A DNA stretch of 64,000 nt from Biscogniauxia marginata (GCA_022695795.1 MU404144.1:62001-126000), one strand, 5' to 3'; counted from the stretch's first letter, positions 24,002-36,076 are shown. A program made the numbers and translations. Notes: generated from the sequence alone by a model not told the origin.

Positions 24002-25255
24002 TATGCTTAATTAAGTCAAAGGTTCGTATATATGAATAAGATGGATGCGCCTTAAATGAACAATAATTGTATATGTTGATTATGTCTATAATAAATTGGT
24101 TCAGTTATACCTGGAAATAATTATTTACGTTGCTCATAGTAGCTTTATAGAGAGCCATTAGAATCGATAAAGAAAGTTAATGCCGTATTCGTACACTTGC
24201 CCATTAGCCGTTTGCGTCGTAGTGTTCCCGGCTTTGTTATCTGGTCAGCTCACTAACAATAATCCAAAACAGCCTGCTCTAAAGACATCACTAATATAGA
24301 ATTTAAAAATTTTTTTTTTTCCATTTTCTTTCAGCTAAACTCTTTCGCCGGTCTGAATTCGGAACTAGTACATTTATTAAGCCTTTTGTTTTAAAATTAT
24401 ACTAATATATCGCATCTTGGAATTACCCCCTTTTAACAAATCATATGTTTAGTAATTATACTTTGTCATGATCATAGAAAATATGCTTTAGTTTGAAAAA
24501 TACCTTCTGCTTCTATCTAGTTACGTTAATGAAAATAGTTGCTGTTTATATGGATATGCCTACTGATCAGAAGCACAACAAGTTGGGGATTTTCCGGGCC
24601 TTCAATATTTTGTATTACATCTATGAAGTAGTATCCATGTAATAGTAGGTTAGCATCAATCAATTTTATCGAATCTAGCCTTAGGGTAAGTTTGAAGTAA
24701 CCTACCAAATTGAATTGGATAGGTGCCAAGTCTCATCCAGAACTATTATTTTCTATCACGTTTATTTTAGTACGAAGATTCTATCTAGGTACCTTTAGCC
24801 ATTTGTTTGGAAGCTAAGACTCGACCATGTCGTGCATATTAGTTCATAGAGTCCAGCAGCGCTTTCGATTTAATATTCGTCAACGGAGTACTTTCAGTGT
24901 TTGCCTTATAAACTTGATGTAATAGACCTCCGGGCGGTAGCATACCGGGTCCCCCGCGTCGTGATCATTGCCGGCTAATACGGCCACTGGAACCGGGAAC
25001 ATGACATTTTATCCACAGGCGGGTTAGTATATGATTGGTTGAACGCATACTAGGTAGCACCTCCAAAGGCCATCATTTGATATCACTAGGGACTCCGGCC
25101 CTATACCCCCTTCGAGTTTCTTGGTATCATTCTTACTTAAGGTAGCGAGGTCCATCTCAGGTGACTATTCATCTGTCATGACAGATGGAAAATAATAAGC
25201 ACGCAATATTTGGTTCTTATTTACACTAGACATCTATAATCGAACTTACACCAAG
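24002..25255. other. Intergenic, 1.25 kb, AT-rich
   Basis: Divergent gap; a T-rich tract lies near 24305-24320. No gene or clear element recognised. Confidence 0.5.
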
Positions 25256-27330
25256 ATGTGGAACAAGAATGTTGTTACAATACTAATATGTATCTTGTCG
25301 ACATGTATATCAGCTCCAACGTGTCCTCTTGAAGGACCTGTCTTCCCCAAGCCGGCCCAGCTAGCTGAAAATGAAACCGTAAAGGGCGCAATTGCAAACC
25401 TGACGACAATATTTGCCAACATCACCGCCGAGGCTACGAACTATCCTATAGCCATCGAAGCATTCTCTGCAGGTAACCATGCACCGCTGTTTTCTGTAAC
25501 CCACACGGCTCCGAAACTAGTGACTCAAAATTCAACGGGAGCGCGTAAAGTGGATTCAAACACAGTATTGCGCCTTAGGAGTTTGACTAAGACATACACG
25601 ATCTACGCATTTCTGATCAATGCTGGGGGAAAAGTCTGGAACAAACCGATCACAAAGTATGTTCCGGAGCTCCAAGCGTTAGCAAACCGCGTGAGTAATT
25701 TCAAGAATTATATATAGCCTCTTATAGCTCGCCTTAGGAACAGGACTTGCCTATTTTGGCCAGTCTTATGAGTTTTAGCTCCTGACACATGTTTTACGAC
25801 ACAAAAATAGTCCTAAATACGGCAGTTGTTAACTCTATATATTTCTATGTTGAAGTCGGACCCCGTTGCCCGTCGCCTGGGACGACATCACGATTGGGGG
25901 ACTCACAACCCAGATGACAGGCATTTTGCGCGATTGCTATTTTTTTCTCCCTCTTCTCCTCCTCATGGCCATGAATTCCCCTAAGGTTGTGTTTACGTAG
26001 CTAAGCAGCTAAGCAGCTAAGCAGCTAAGCAGCTAAGCAGCTAAGCAGCTAAGCAGCTAAGCAGCTAAGCAGCTTGTAGATGCGCTACTAGGAGAGCTAA
26101 CGCAAACCAAAGAAATCCGAGATAACGTGCTTGAGTATGGCTTTCCACCTTTGAACGAGGCGGATCGGCCTCCCTGTGGAGCTTATACCATGCGATCGAG
26201 AGCGTCAGTCTGAGAAATCCTTGTGAAGATGAATATTTAATGATTATCACCCTAGAATTCTTCAATGGAATTGATTTATTTTATCCTTCTATAATCCCGT
26301 CTCAGACGCCTGCATATTCCAATGTTGCTTCCAGCTACTGTGAGCATATGCCTTGGTTACTTGGATGTTACAGACCACGTGTATTGATTAAACCGGAATA
26401 GTGGTTATGCTCTTGAAACAATAACTGGGAACAGTTTTGAATCATTGCTGGAGGACACGGTTATCAAGCCTCTAGGGCTGGACAACACGTTTTTGAAGGC
26501 CCCTGAAGATTCACGAGGTATTATACCTGGAAATAAAACTGCCACAGGATGGGCATTTGACATAGGTGAATCAGCCGCGTATGATATTCCCTGTCACAAT
26601 TTTCCACCAACATGTGTATTAATCTGTCCATAGCGCTGGAAACATGTACGCTTCCGTTGCAGACGTGTCAGCTCTTGGCCGTGCGATCCTTAACTACGAG
26701 CTACTTTCTCCCGTAATGACTCGACGGTGGCTAAAACCTTTCCCATTTTCCCCTAATCCAAAGGCATTGGTTGGTATGCCGTGGGGCGCTCGGAGAATCA
26801 ATCTGAGACAACCGTACCGACATGTAACGACCTACACCAAAGCAGGGAGAATCGGGGGCCGGCGATTTACCCCCCAACTCCAACTTTGGGCTTGCTGGTA
26901 AGACTATATAGAGAAAGGCAATCTGCTAGGTTAAAGGAGCTAATGAAATTGTAGACGTCATCGGAGAGTCGTTGCTCCCAGCCATAGAAGAGGCGGCTCG
27001 TGCAGAAGCAGGGGCCCTGTATAACGGGCATTACGTCTCTTCTGATAGCTCAATGAATTCCTCCATGACGATAACAACTAATGAAAAGCCCGGTCTTAGC
27101 ATTATTCAATGGCTTAGCAACGGGATGGATTTTGGACTGATCGCGACGGTATTGCAGAACGACTATTCTCCTGTGACCCCTAGCATCAGCGTATATCCAA
27201 CTGGACTAGAGGGCAGACGGTGGAAAACGGGTAGTGTTCAAGGTTCTATTCGAGGATGCCGATGCACCATCGCAAGAGAACAAAATGTTCTCTACAGACT
27301 GCGGGACCTGTATCACCGTTGAATTTGTCA
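25256..27330 (+). pseudogene. Serine beta-lactamase-like protein (class C/penicillin-binding fold), decayed
   Basis: Related to fungal secreted beta-lactamase-like serine hydrolases. Readable pieces appear in the right order: a signal-like N-terminus, the SLTK nucleophile motif (as RLRSLTKTYT), VWNKPITKYVPEL, WDDITIGGL, the TPAYSNV Tyr-X-Asn motif, ITGNSFESLLEDTVIKPLGL, MYASVADVSALGRAIL and RRWLKPF, then C-terminal pieces to about 27330. They cannot be joined. The frame changes near 25870 (before WDDITIGG), a TGA follows the GFPPLNEADRPPCG block near 26211, and further shifts occur near 26860 and 27245. A 9-copy 8-bp repeat (26001-26072) with stop codons sits inside. Some breaks could be introns, but no splice set restores the whole protein. 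Called a pseudogene. Confidence 0.75.
26001..26072. repeat. Tandem repeat, unit CTAAGCAG, nine perfect copies
   Basis: Nine exact head-to-tail copies of an 8-bp unit. Because 8 is not a multiple of 3 and the unit contains TAA, the array shifts frame and introduces stops in the beta-lactamase-like gene that surrounds it. Confidence 0.97.
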
Positions 27331-28214
27331 TATACGGGTCGACGGCTATGGACGAACTAATTTTCGATCTTGCTTCTAGTGGTTAAGTTTTGAGCGTCAT
27401 ATCACCGTCATTAAGGATCACATTGAATAAGGAGCAACCCGAGTCGTGATTTTTTCCTCTTGATTTTTATGGTTCTATATTGCCTTGTCACTATTGTCAT
27501 ATAAATGTATAGGTTGGCTGGGGAAGGTTAGATTATTAAGTTGGGCCTCTATTTGTATATACACACCCCTTTATTCAGCGTAACGTAGCGATATAGCTGG
27601 TTACATAACTGAGCAGTATGGATGACGCAAACTCCTGGTATACAGCATGATATATAATTGACCCTTGTGCTCTCTCCGGCGGAAGCGGCCGGTTATAGTT
27701 GGACATTTCGGAGCGATGTTCCGTCGGCGGACCTCAGACTATTCAACTTGTCCGGATTTCTTTAGTGTGTCATTTTACTATCCCGATGCACTCTATACTT
27801 GAAATATTATATATTTAGTTATACCCCGGCACATAATTGTAGAGCAGTTCAGGTGACACCCTTAAAACTTCCCTGGGCCGTGTGCGTTTATAAATACCCG
27901 GCCTCAACCTAGATCCCCATCAAGCCTCGCTTATATCTGAGATGTCATCTCACGTTGTTTGTTGGTTTACCATTAATACATTGACGAGATATCAACCTAT
28001 AAATCTCACTGGAACCTGTGTTATCTGTTCTCCACTACAATAAGCAAACCTCTCAAAATACCTTTCTTGTCTACACCCCTGACCTTGGCCGCCACCGGCA
28101 GCATCGAAGACTCAGCTTGGATGTCAAGTAAATTCAGCCCGTAGTATTCACCACATTTTCTCACCTTACCCTTCAAACTTGCGGCTGATCAACACCAACG
28201 ATAATCACAAAACA
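27331..28214. other. Intergenic, 0.9 kb, no gene recognised
   Basis: Between two pseudogenes. The part near 28080-28130 may hold the decayed 5' end of the DUF1772-like gene, but no start or frame can be defended. Confidence 0.4.
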
Positions 28215-28550
28215 GGCGGCATAAGCGCTTTTCCATCTGCGCCGTCCCTGCAATCCTACAAAGCGGGGCGTCGACCGAAGGCCTCGTGCGGGAGTGGTAC
28301 ACCCAATTCACCCAGGCACTGTACCTGCCTACGGCGGCAGTTATCGCCGCGACGAACCTCCCGCTCGTGCCCTTCACGCAATTATCATCATGCGCATTAC
28401 ACTCATAACATCTACGTCGTCTTCATCCGAGGCCACTGAGACCCTTAGCCTTGCTGCGGCAGCGCAATTGATTGAGAGGTGGGGACACCTCACCTCGTGA
28501 GAATCTTCATGCTGGTTACGGGGGCGGCTTTGGAACTGTGGAATCTTCTC
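28215..28550 (+). pseudogene. DUF1772 (anthrone-oxygenase-like) gene remnant
   Basis: Small membrane proteins of this family include oxygenases acting on anthrones in fungal polyketide pathways. Three blocks in three frames line up with the family: GGISAF, then after a one-base shift SICAVPAILQSGASTEGL with WYTQFTQALYLPTAAVIAA, then a Ser-rich loop and AAAAQLIERWGHL, then after another shift LVRIFMLVTGAALELWNLL. A TAA also falls inside the second block's frame. No intact ORF or start remains. The family call is by motif reading and moderately sure; the pseudogene status follows from at least two shifts. Confidence 0.5.
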
Positions 28551-29302
28551 CGGTGATTCGCCAAGTAGTTAAGCTTGCATATCTGGGTAGTGGATATATG
28601 GGGCGAGAAGAAGCTATGTAGGATGTGTTTGTATTACACGGAGTCGTCATGTATTAGTTTAAGAACAACTAAGGTAGGTAACTACATACCAACCACAGGA
28701 CTTTGGTGTTATCTTAAGCATCTATGTCCAATGAAGTCATCAAGGCCAGGGTCTAAGGGGATTTTTATTGGTATAAATGATTAAAAAGGTCAGGAAGCGG
28801 TTTGAATTTAGAGTCCGTTAGAATGTGAATATTCTATGTTCGAACAAAAAGGAGAAGAAAAAAAAAGGGGGGGGCGGGGTTTGTCACTAACTACGGGGTT
28901 CAAAAAGTGAGAAAAACACATAGAGTATAAATAGGTACGCGAGTTTGCACCAAGAGAGCCATTTATTTCGTTCGAGTAGGGCCATTTTGTTGAGATGAGA
29001 GGAAGATACGAGGATAGGATCAAGTGTATATTAGTCCAAAATGTGAGTCTAGGTGGATGGGCTTCGCCCATCCATATATATAGGAGACCATGGGTCGTAT
29101 AGCCCCTTATTTCAGCACATTTCAAAAATCTATCTCCTATCTCAAATCCCTCCCTACAAAAATGATAGTTAATTGCCACAAAATGTGCGTGTGGATGGTA
29201 GTCATGCCATATTGATTGCGACATAGGCAGTGTTAGAAGACGATGATCACCATTCCATTAAACTAAAATTTCACCGTCCACAGCACCACGCCGACAGCCG
29301 AT
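28551..29302. other. Intergenic, 0.75 kb, no gene recognised
   Basis: Convergent gap between the DUF1772-like relic and the sugar transporter. An inverted short repeat of GGATGGGC/GCCCATCC lies near 29053-29073. Otherwise featureless. Confidence 0.4.
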
Positions 29303-31135
29303 TTATACCACGTCCAATCTCAACGGCCTCGCTACATTCTCGACGGAAATCGAACTGGCAGCCCCTACGCCCGATGCGTCGCGGTCTTCCAATTCGACGA
29401 CGGTAGCTGCAGTAACCATGGAAACACTAACATTCGAGGAGCGACTGCCGCTTCCGTTCTGCGCCCGGCGCCTTTGCCCGAGTCGGAGGTACTGTGCGAT
29501 GCTGCTTGTTGTTGGCCGCTGGAATGCCTCTTGGATGTTTTCGAGCGAACGGCCCCGCGTCTCAGGCATATACACCGTGAGTATGACGACGGTACCGAGG
29601 GCAAGGCCGCCGAAGAGGAAGTACGCGCCGAACGCAGAAGCCTCCAGAAGGATTGGGGTAAGGATTGCGACAAGCCAGTTCGTGAACTATATCGGTAATA
29701 AACACGGATATTAGGTGGGGGTTTGATTTTATTTCTGGCTGGCATGGAGTGAAAAAGGGGCAGGGGAGAGGGTGACACATACAAAGCTCAGACCCTGCGC
29801 GACACAGTTGGCAGCTGCACGCGTATGACCGGGTTGGATCTCGCTGGCGTAGATCTTGCCCACAATGCCCCAGGTAGCGCAGTAGGTGAGGCCAAAGACG
29901 AAGACTGTAATGATGACAACCCACCTCGCGATGCCGTGAGGGTGCACTGAGCCAGCGGCATAAAGAGAACCCATCAACAACATACAACCGGACAGCATAA
30001 CACCGCCAGTGATAGCCGACGTGCGTCATCCCCATTTGTCTGCTAGTAGGAAAGCCGGGATGGAAATGACAAGCATGAGAATTCCCGATACGCCCGAAGC
30101 GAGGAATGACGCGTTCTTTGACGAGAGACCTGCTTGTTCGAAGAGGATTGGGGCATACTAAACATGTATGTGAGCATTTAAAAAGACCATACATCGGATT
30201 GTGAATACAAAGCAAAGGGGGGGGGGGGGGGGGGGGCACACATACATAGGTAACGGCATCGATTCCAGAAAGCTGCACCATGGCGAGGATGAAGAGGGCT
30301 AGTACAGTTCTAGCGCGATAGGCTCTTCTAAACAACATCACGAAACCCTGCCACGGTGAAAGACTCATTGTCTGCTGCGTGGTGGTTAGGATGTCCCTCT
30401 CAGCCTCGGCCATGTCGAACTCAAGGCGCTCGAGAGCGGCGCGCGCATCTGCCTGTCTCCCGTGCAGCATGAGCCAGCGCGGCGAGTCTGGCAGCAGCAG
30501 GCAGCTCCAAGCAAGGATCGACGAGATTAGGCACTGCATGATGTACGGGACCCTCCAGGCAACATCCGAGTCAGCCAGCACGGTGGCGTAGCACGTGAAG
30601 TACCCGAGGCAGATGCCGGCCGCGGCCATGAATTGCGGAAGGGCGGCTAGTGCGCCGCGGGACCGTACGGGCGCGATCTCGCAGATGTACACCGAGATAT
30701 TACTTAGGAACATGCCCTGGCCGAACCCACCAACCGCTCTGCCCGCCAGGAACTGGGCAAAGCTGTAGGCAGTCCCCTGTAAGAGGGCGCCGATCCCGAA
30801 GAGGAGAGCCCCTGGGGCTATGACGCTCAGTCGACCCATCTTGTCGGCAAGATGACCGGCAAACACGGCCGGAAAGGTGCCCGTAAGCATAATCATAGAT
30901 ACCGTGACACCGAGAATGGTGGACGACAATCGTCCGATCGACTCGGTGAACTGAGGCATGTGCGTGATAGCACCGATAGAGCCCGTGTCGTAGCTACATT
31001 TGGTGAGTAGTGTCCATAGAGATGACAGCCATCAAAAAGATAATAATTAGAGCTTGTTCCCTACCCATTGAGTAGACCGCCGAGCGAGAGGGCGACGGAT
31101 GCAATGACATATCTCGGTGGTGCTTTGAGTGCCAT
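29303..31135 (-). pseudogene. MFS sugar/quinate transporter interrupted by an in-frame TGA
   Basis: Twelve-helix sugar porter of the plasma membrane. Four exons (31135-31065, 30993-30246, 30157-29783, 29686-29303) keep frame through 526 codons. Family marks are the first-helix LLNGYDTGSIGA, GHLADKMGR in loop 2-3, GRAVGGFGQGMF, PDSPRWL, QLSGIDAVTYYAPILF and the PETRGRSLENI exit motif. Everything is intact except codon 317, which reads TGA (30028-30026) inside the conserved DKWGRR loop, where CGA (Arg) is expected. That is a single C-to-T change. The product would stop after about eight helices unless the stop is read through or is an assembly error. Intron 2 carries a G20 run. A pyrimidine-rich AG just upstream of the start suggests a 5' UTR intron or a missed first exon. 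Confidence 0.7.
30217..30236. repeat. Mononucleotide run of 20 G
   Basis: Uninterrupted G20 on the + strand, C20 on the transcribed strand, inside the second intron of the sugar transporter close to the donor site. Length is likely variable and error-prone in sequencing. Confidence 0.95.
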
Positions 31136-31945
31136 GTCCACGGCTACAAAAACAGACAAAAGAAACACGAGGGTACCGATTAGACCTTGTCTTCAGAACA
31201 GAAAAAGAAAAGTGGAAGAAAAAGTAAATGCTGACCTCCTCCTTTCTATACCCTCGAACTTCACTGATAATTGCATTGTGTGATTATTAATGATGGCCGA
31301 TAGAGGAAGCACCCCGCATACGTGCTCATTCCCCAGGGCCCTCTCTATGAGACTTATGGTTAAGTGGATATCTCTGAATTATACATGCCTCTTAACTGAA
31401 GTTGAGTATTGGGGATATGGGTTGAAGGAGTTACGGAACTATATGTAGCTAGTGAGATCCTGTGAAAGGCGCATCAACCTTCCCCGGAGTACTGTACTCC
31501 GGATAAAACTATACTACCTATTATAACTTTAGCACCTAGGTACGTAACTAAAACACGTACCTAGGTAGATGTTAATACTAGTTGCAACTGAACAGTTATG
31601 GTTTCTTGAACGGCTTTTGCTTTATGTCGTAATAACTTACCCTTATACTGCCACTTAAACTAAATGAGCAAGAATTGTCCATGCCTAGATTCACGAGAAG
31701 AAAGGGGAGGGGAGGAGGGGAATGTTTGCAGGCGAAGTGCCAAAGGGGCTTCCAAGCCGGTAAGATTACCTCTTCGACATCATAATTGTTATCTATTGCC
31801 TATATATATAAACTTTCTTCTCTCGTACACGAAGTGATCATTTGAGTTGGGCTTAGAAGAGCTGATATCGTACTCGTGGTCACGTCGGGGTGAATGCACC
31901 ACTGACTACCTACCGCCTTCGGTGTACAGCGATCCGTGGTCCACT
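31136..31945. other. Intergenic, 0.8 kb
   Basis: Promoter of the transporter and 3' flank of the acyltransferase. Carries a cluster of TACCTAGGTA-like motifs at about 31535-31570. The first 110 bp may be a transporter 5' UTR with an intron. Confidence 0.45.
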
Positions 31946-34692
31946 TCACAGATGCGCCCGGCCCTCTAGTTTTCTTCTCCTCCTCTCCGCTCCAACTGTT
32001 ATCTTTAGTTTAGCTGCCTCCTCACCACTCAGCTTAGCCTCAACCTTACTTTTGGGCGCTGCGGCCTCCTCGAACAGCTTCCTGCCGAGACGATCTGTAA
32101 GGCTGAGCACTCGCGTACTGACTGTCGCGCCGTCGCGCCTATTCTTGCCCTCGCGTCGACTAGATGCGATGCGTTCGATAAAATCCCACAGCCTGCCTGA
32201 TGCCTGAAGGGCGCCCGTCTTGGCATCACGAGACGGCATCCAGTCGGAGGCGAGCCGTAGACGCGGCGGCGCCTTCGAGTCCTTCGATTTAACAGTATAA
32301 ATGATACCTTCTTCCTGAAAACGCTGGTAGGAATTCTTGAGTGTTTCCTTGTTCACCGCCTCGAAGTAGCTCAGGTCCCCTTGATGGTAGAGCGTTTTGC
32401 CTAACTGTAGCCCGGTCAGTACGGAACCATACTGCAAAGACGTTTATAAATCTTGTAGATTACCTACCAGCTGTGCCGTGTCTTGTGCCTTCGCAACCTC
32501 AATCCAGATATCATCCTTCTGTTCGAGTGGAGGTGTAAGCCCCATGATCGAGATAGCGGCTAGCCAGCTTGACTCGATAAATGGCCATATCAAGAAACAG
32601 TAAAAATCGTAATTTTCCCTGCCGGCAAGCCGTTCCTCGTCCGCCAGGCCGATGCTATAGATTGACCCTTTGTCATCTCTGTTTAGATTGATGACCCGGT
32701 CATTTTCTAATCCGGTCAGTGTGTTCTCCAAATTTGCCGCAAGTCCCTCGCTGGGAAAGATGAATTCCCCACGGAAGAGCGAGGAAAGAAACAAGACCTG
32801 ATCTCGTAGAGCGGTAAAGGATATCTCTTGATGTGCTCGACCACCACCTTGCTTAACTCGGGTATACATGCTAGCACTCACTAAGGCCTCAGATATGAAC
32901 AAGTGGATTGTCATGTTGCGGTAGAAAGAAAGCTGGAACCGATCCACGGCATAGTATGTTGGTTCCGCCAGACCCTGCACCACTCCGACAAGATCCTTCC
33001 CGAGGACTTCTAGACCTCTCCCGACTACGTCAGAAAGGGGAGCGTTTCCGAAATGAGCCACACGACCACCCTTCGCCCCGACTCGAGCGATAAGCCATTC
33101 TAATCGACGCATTAATTCGGCCAAGCCTACACCCCGTCCTCTGAGAGTCAGGAGAACAGTCCCAATCAGAGCTGTAGGCATAACCACAGAGACGTCGTTG
33201 ATATCTGAGAGAACTTTATAGCCCATTGTTCGTAAAATCTTCTGTTTCAAAGCAGCATTTTCCGAGTTTTCCGTGCTAAAGTCCATATTCGCAGGTGATT
33301 TGGTGAGTTTCGTAAGTTGCTCGTCAATGAATTTCCGCAGACTCCAGGGTTCGTGAAAACGAACATCTACCCTGCCCAGTCTCAAGGACAGGACGGAAGA
33401 GCCATCGCTTAGGAAATCTGCAAGATTCTCCTTCTTCTTAGGGACACCCAGAAGTTCTGTGACATAACCTTCCGTTTCGATTACCTTGTCGTATTGCGTG
33501 CTCACCGGGCAAATGATGGCGTCCTCAACTCGGCCGGACATAAGGCTATCGAGGATAAAACTCAAAATACCGAATTTAGGAGACAACAACTTCCCCGTCC
33601 GCGACCGACCGCCTTCGATAAAACATTCGAAATTGTACCCTCCTTGGAGTAGGGTGTCTATATATGCTTGTACAAGGGTTGTATACAGAGTGTCATTACC
33701 GAAAGATCGCCGAATCCACATAGCACCTTGACAATGATAAAGTAAGCCTTGACTTTACAGAGGCGGTTCGAAGGAATTACTCACCAGCATGTTGTAGAAA
33801 GCTCCCTACAATAGGGAAATTCAGATTATCGCCGGCAACGACAACAGGTAGAGCCAAACCCAAACGGTAACAAATCAGTTGCATTGAAACATAGTCGACG
33901 TGAGATCGGTGTGAGGGTAAGAAGATAATGCTTTGCTTTTTTGCCTCGGCTTCCTCGGCCACCTTCCTGAGCCGCAAAACCTCCTCGCTAGAAACGTGTA
34001 TTCCTGCACAATAAATCAGTATATACGCCTGGAGTGCACGGCGGTTGAATAGCCCAGGTTGGATAGCCCACCTTGGTGATAGGCACGAGTAAGCAATTGA
34101 GTAGTCAGGTAATATGCCCCCCTGATAAATGTCTTGCTCTCAAATTTGCATATCATATCATTGGTCATCTTCTCGGCAACCTCTTGTATCCCCGACTGGA
34201 TGACGGATCGCCTGTGGGCCTTCTTAAGTGCGAAGTCTTTATCAGTCCTCCTTAGCCAACCCTCACTCTCCTCGACTTCTAACCGCTTCTCGGCCAATTG
34301 GGATATGCGTTTTTGTAGGAGGGGCGCCGAAACGACGGAATTCTTGATATGTTCGGAGAAACCGGAGTAGAATAACGGCTGGCCGATGACTTTATCGTAG
34401 GCCCGCCAGCCCGTGCCGGAAACATAGAGGGAGACTTCACGAAGGAACCTGGGTGGGTGGGTTTGTTAGCTCGTAGCTCGAGTGCGATCTTTTATATCAT
34501 GGGCCAGACGAGAAGTAAACAGACGCACTGTAGAGGTTCGGAACGAAAGCGAGCCATGTGATGCATAAGAGCCTCTTCCTGATCGCCGTCGCGACGAGCT
34601 TCGACATAGCTCCTCGGCTGGAGCGTGATCTGGTCTCCTAGAATCTGCAGGTCGGGCGCAGAGTCGCGCGTAGGATCATCGTCTTGAGCCAT
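31946..34692 (-). CDS. Glycerol-3-phosphate/dihydroxyacetone-phosphate acyltransferase, PlsB type
   Basis: Adds the first acyl chain to a glycerol-phosphate backbone in phospholipid or ether-lipid synthesis. Five exons (34692-34529, 34448-34072, 34003-33785, 33726-32468, 32404-31946) give 825 residues; an upstream in-frame ATG at 34731 would add 13. All four acyltransferase blocks are present: HRSHVD (His212, Asp217), the GDNLN segment, FIEGGRSRTGK (about 289-299) and ICPVSTQYDKV. The last intron (32405-32467) was set to join AQDTAQL to LGKTLYHQGDLSYF, with a CTGAC branch site before its AG. The tail is rich in basic residues and ends HL, without a PTS1 tripeptide. This is the mitochondrial-GPAT/DHAPAT-like family, not yeast Gpt2/Sct1. 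It is divergent from POP4. Confidence 0.9.
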
Positions 34693-35401
34693 AGTGTCTA
34701 GATTACTATGATTATTACAGGTGGATGACAACAGCTTTCGGAGCTTGTCGCATGCTACTTATGGCTGAGGATATCTCAGCAAGCAGAGGTTAGACGCCAA
34801 AGGCATGATCAATTGAAACGACCGTTCGCCTGCGGACACCAGGGCAAGGAATTGGATGTTCCCTAATCAATGGAATTGGAGATGGTCTCCCTTCTACGCA
34901 AGACTTGAAACGATGAAAGGAGAGTTCGAAGGCAACGGGGGTGTGGAGTAACGTCATCGAGGTACACTGCCAAATGGATCCATAGAATTGATTCAATTAA
35001 CAGATGCCGAAGTCCTGGATACGTGCATATGTACCTAGTAATTGCAAGCGTCCTGCACGAAAATCGGGTCTCCTGGGGAAAAGATTTGGCCAATCAGTAC
35101 CTTGATATGGGCCCTTCACAGCTTATGGTGCATAAACTCAGCTGGATGCATATGGCTTTGGCCATGTCTATAGGGCTAACCCATACAAGACATTATGTAC
35201 CCACCTTAGGCACTCCAGTGTTAGGTACCAGGTAGGTAGGTACCTAAGGTAATCTAATCTGTATCTATGGATAAGATAAGCTACCAGAAGAAAACCTAGC
35301 ATCCAGTCGACGAATTCTCATCCTACACCCGCAATCCGCAAAGCTCTTCCAGTTGCTTAGTCGTTATAGCCCTTGCGCGCAATCATGCAACAGTCTATAA
35401 G
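34693..35401. promoter_or_regulatory. Shared divergent promoter, acyltransferase and POP4
   Basis: These 709 bp lie between two divergent start codons. A dense TAGGTACC/CCTAAGGTA cluster lies at about 35215-35255, roughly 150 bp before POP4. No coding content recognised. Confidence 0.5.
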
Positions 35402-36076
35402 ATGGCGCCGAACAACGAGGGTCAGTCCTTAACACAGCAGCTCCTGTCGCGCGCCCACAGCCCGGACAGCACCAATCGAATCTACTCCGAGAAGATCCAG
35501 CACCGCCCTCTGTTTCTCAAGCCGAGCTCCCCGCCTCCGCCCAACGCGCGGGATGCCAGGCGGAAAGCTCGCGACGAGAAGCAAAAGCGCGCGAAGGCCC
35601 TGAAGCCCAAGCCCCTCTCTGCACGCCAACGGCGAAGACTCGGCCTCTACGACGTCCCAAGGGAAGGCCAGAAATACTCCGTCTTCGAGCCCTTGAATAG
35701 GTTATGGCTCGGGTACATCCGAGAGATTCTGGGAAGCGAGCTGTATAGCGGTGGACAGGGTGCTGCTGCCAAACTGAGCGCTGCCGATTTCCATGGCGCC
35801 GAAGTCGAGGTGTCGCGGAGTAGTTGTCCCAGCCGTGTCGGCGTACGGGGTATTGTCGTCAAGGACTCGCGCTTCACCTTTGAGGTTATCACGAAGAAGA
35901 ATACGATTAAGATTGTGCCTAAAGAGAGAACCATGTTCCGCGTCGAAGTCCCGGCCCAGGAAGATGTCCGAAACGGAAAGCCTTTCAGCTTCGAGATCCA
36001 TGGAGACCAGTTCCAGTATAGATCGGCCGATCGTGCAAACAGGAAGTTCAAGGCCCACTACCTGGAAAATCTCTGA
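35402..36076 (+). CDS. POP4: RNase P/MRP protein subunit POP4 (Rpp29)
   Basis: RNA-binding subunit of nuclear RNase P and RNase MRP, which process tRNA 5' ends and pre-rRNA. Intronless, 224 residues, close to the family norm. The C-terminal half holds the Sm-like barrel with AADFHGAEVEVSRSSCPSRV, then GVRGIVVKDSRFTFEVITK and the IKIVPKERTMFRVEVP strand run, all diagnostic. The N-terminal half is long, basic and Pro-rich (RRKARDEKQKRAKALKPKP), as in eukaryotic Rpp29, and probably carries the nuclear signal. The chosen ATG is the first in frame after an upstream stop region. Confidence 0.94.
   Translation: MAPNNEGQSLTQQLLSRAHSPDSTNRIYSEKIQHRPLFLKPSSPPPPNARDARRKARDEKQKRAKALKPKPLSARQRRRLGLYDVPREGQKYSVFEPLNRLWLGYIREILGSELYSGGQGAAAKLSAADFHGAEVEVSRSSCPSRVGVRGIVVKDSRFTFEVITKKNTIKIVPKERTMFRVEVPAQEDVRNGKPFSFEIHGDQFQYRSADRANRKFKAHYLENL

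Noticed and set aside
32432..32467. 36-bp intron in the acyltransferase gene
   Set aside because: Too short; the AG 27 bp further on (intron 32405-32467), after a CTGAC branch site, gives a 63-bp intron and restores the expected LGKTLYHQGDLSYF.
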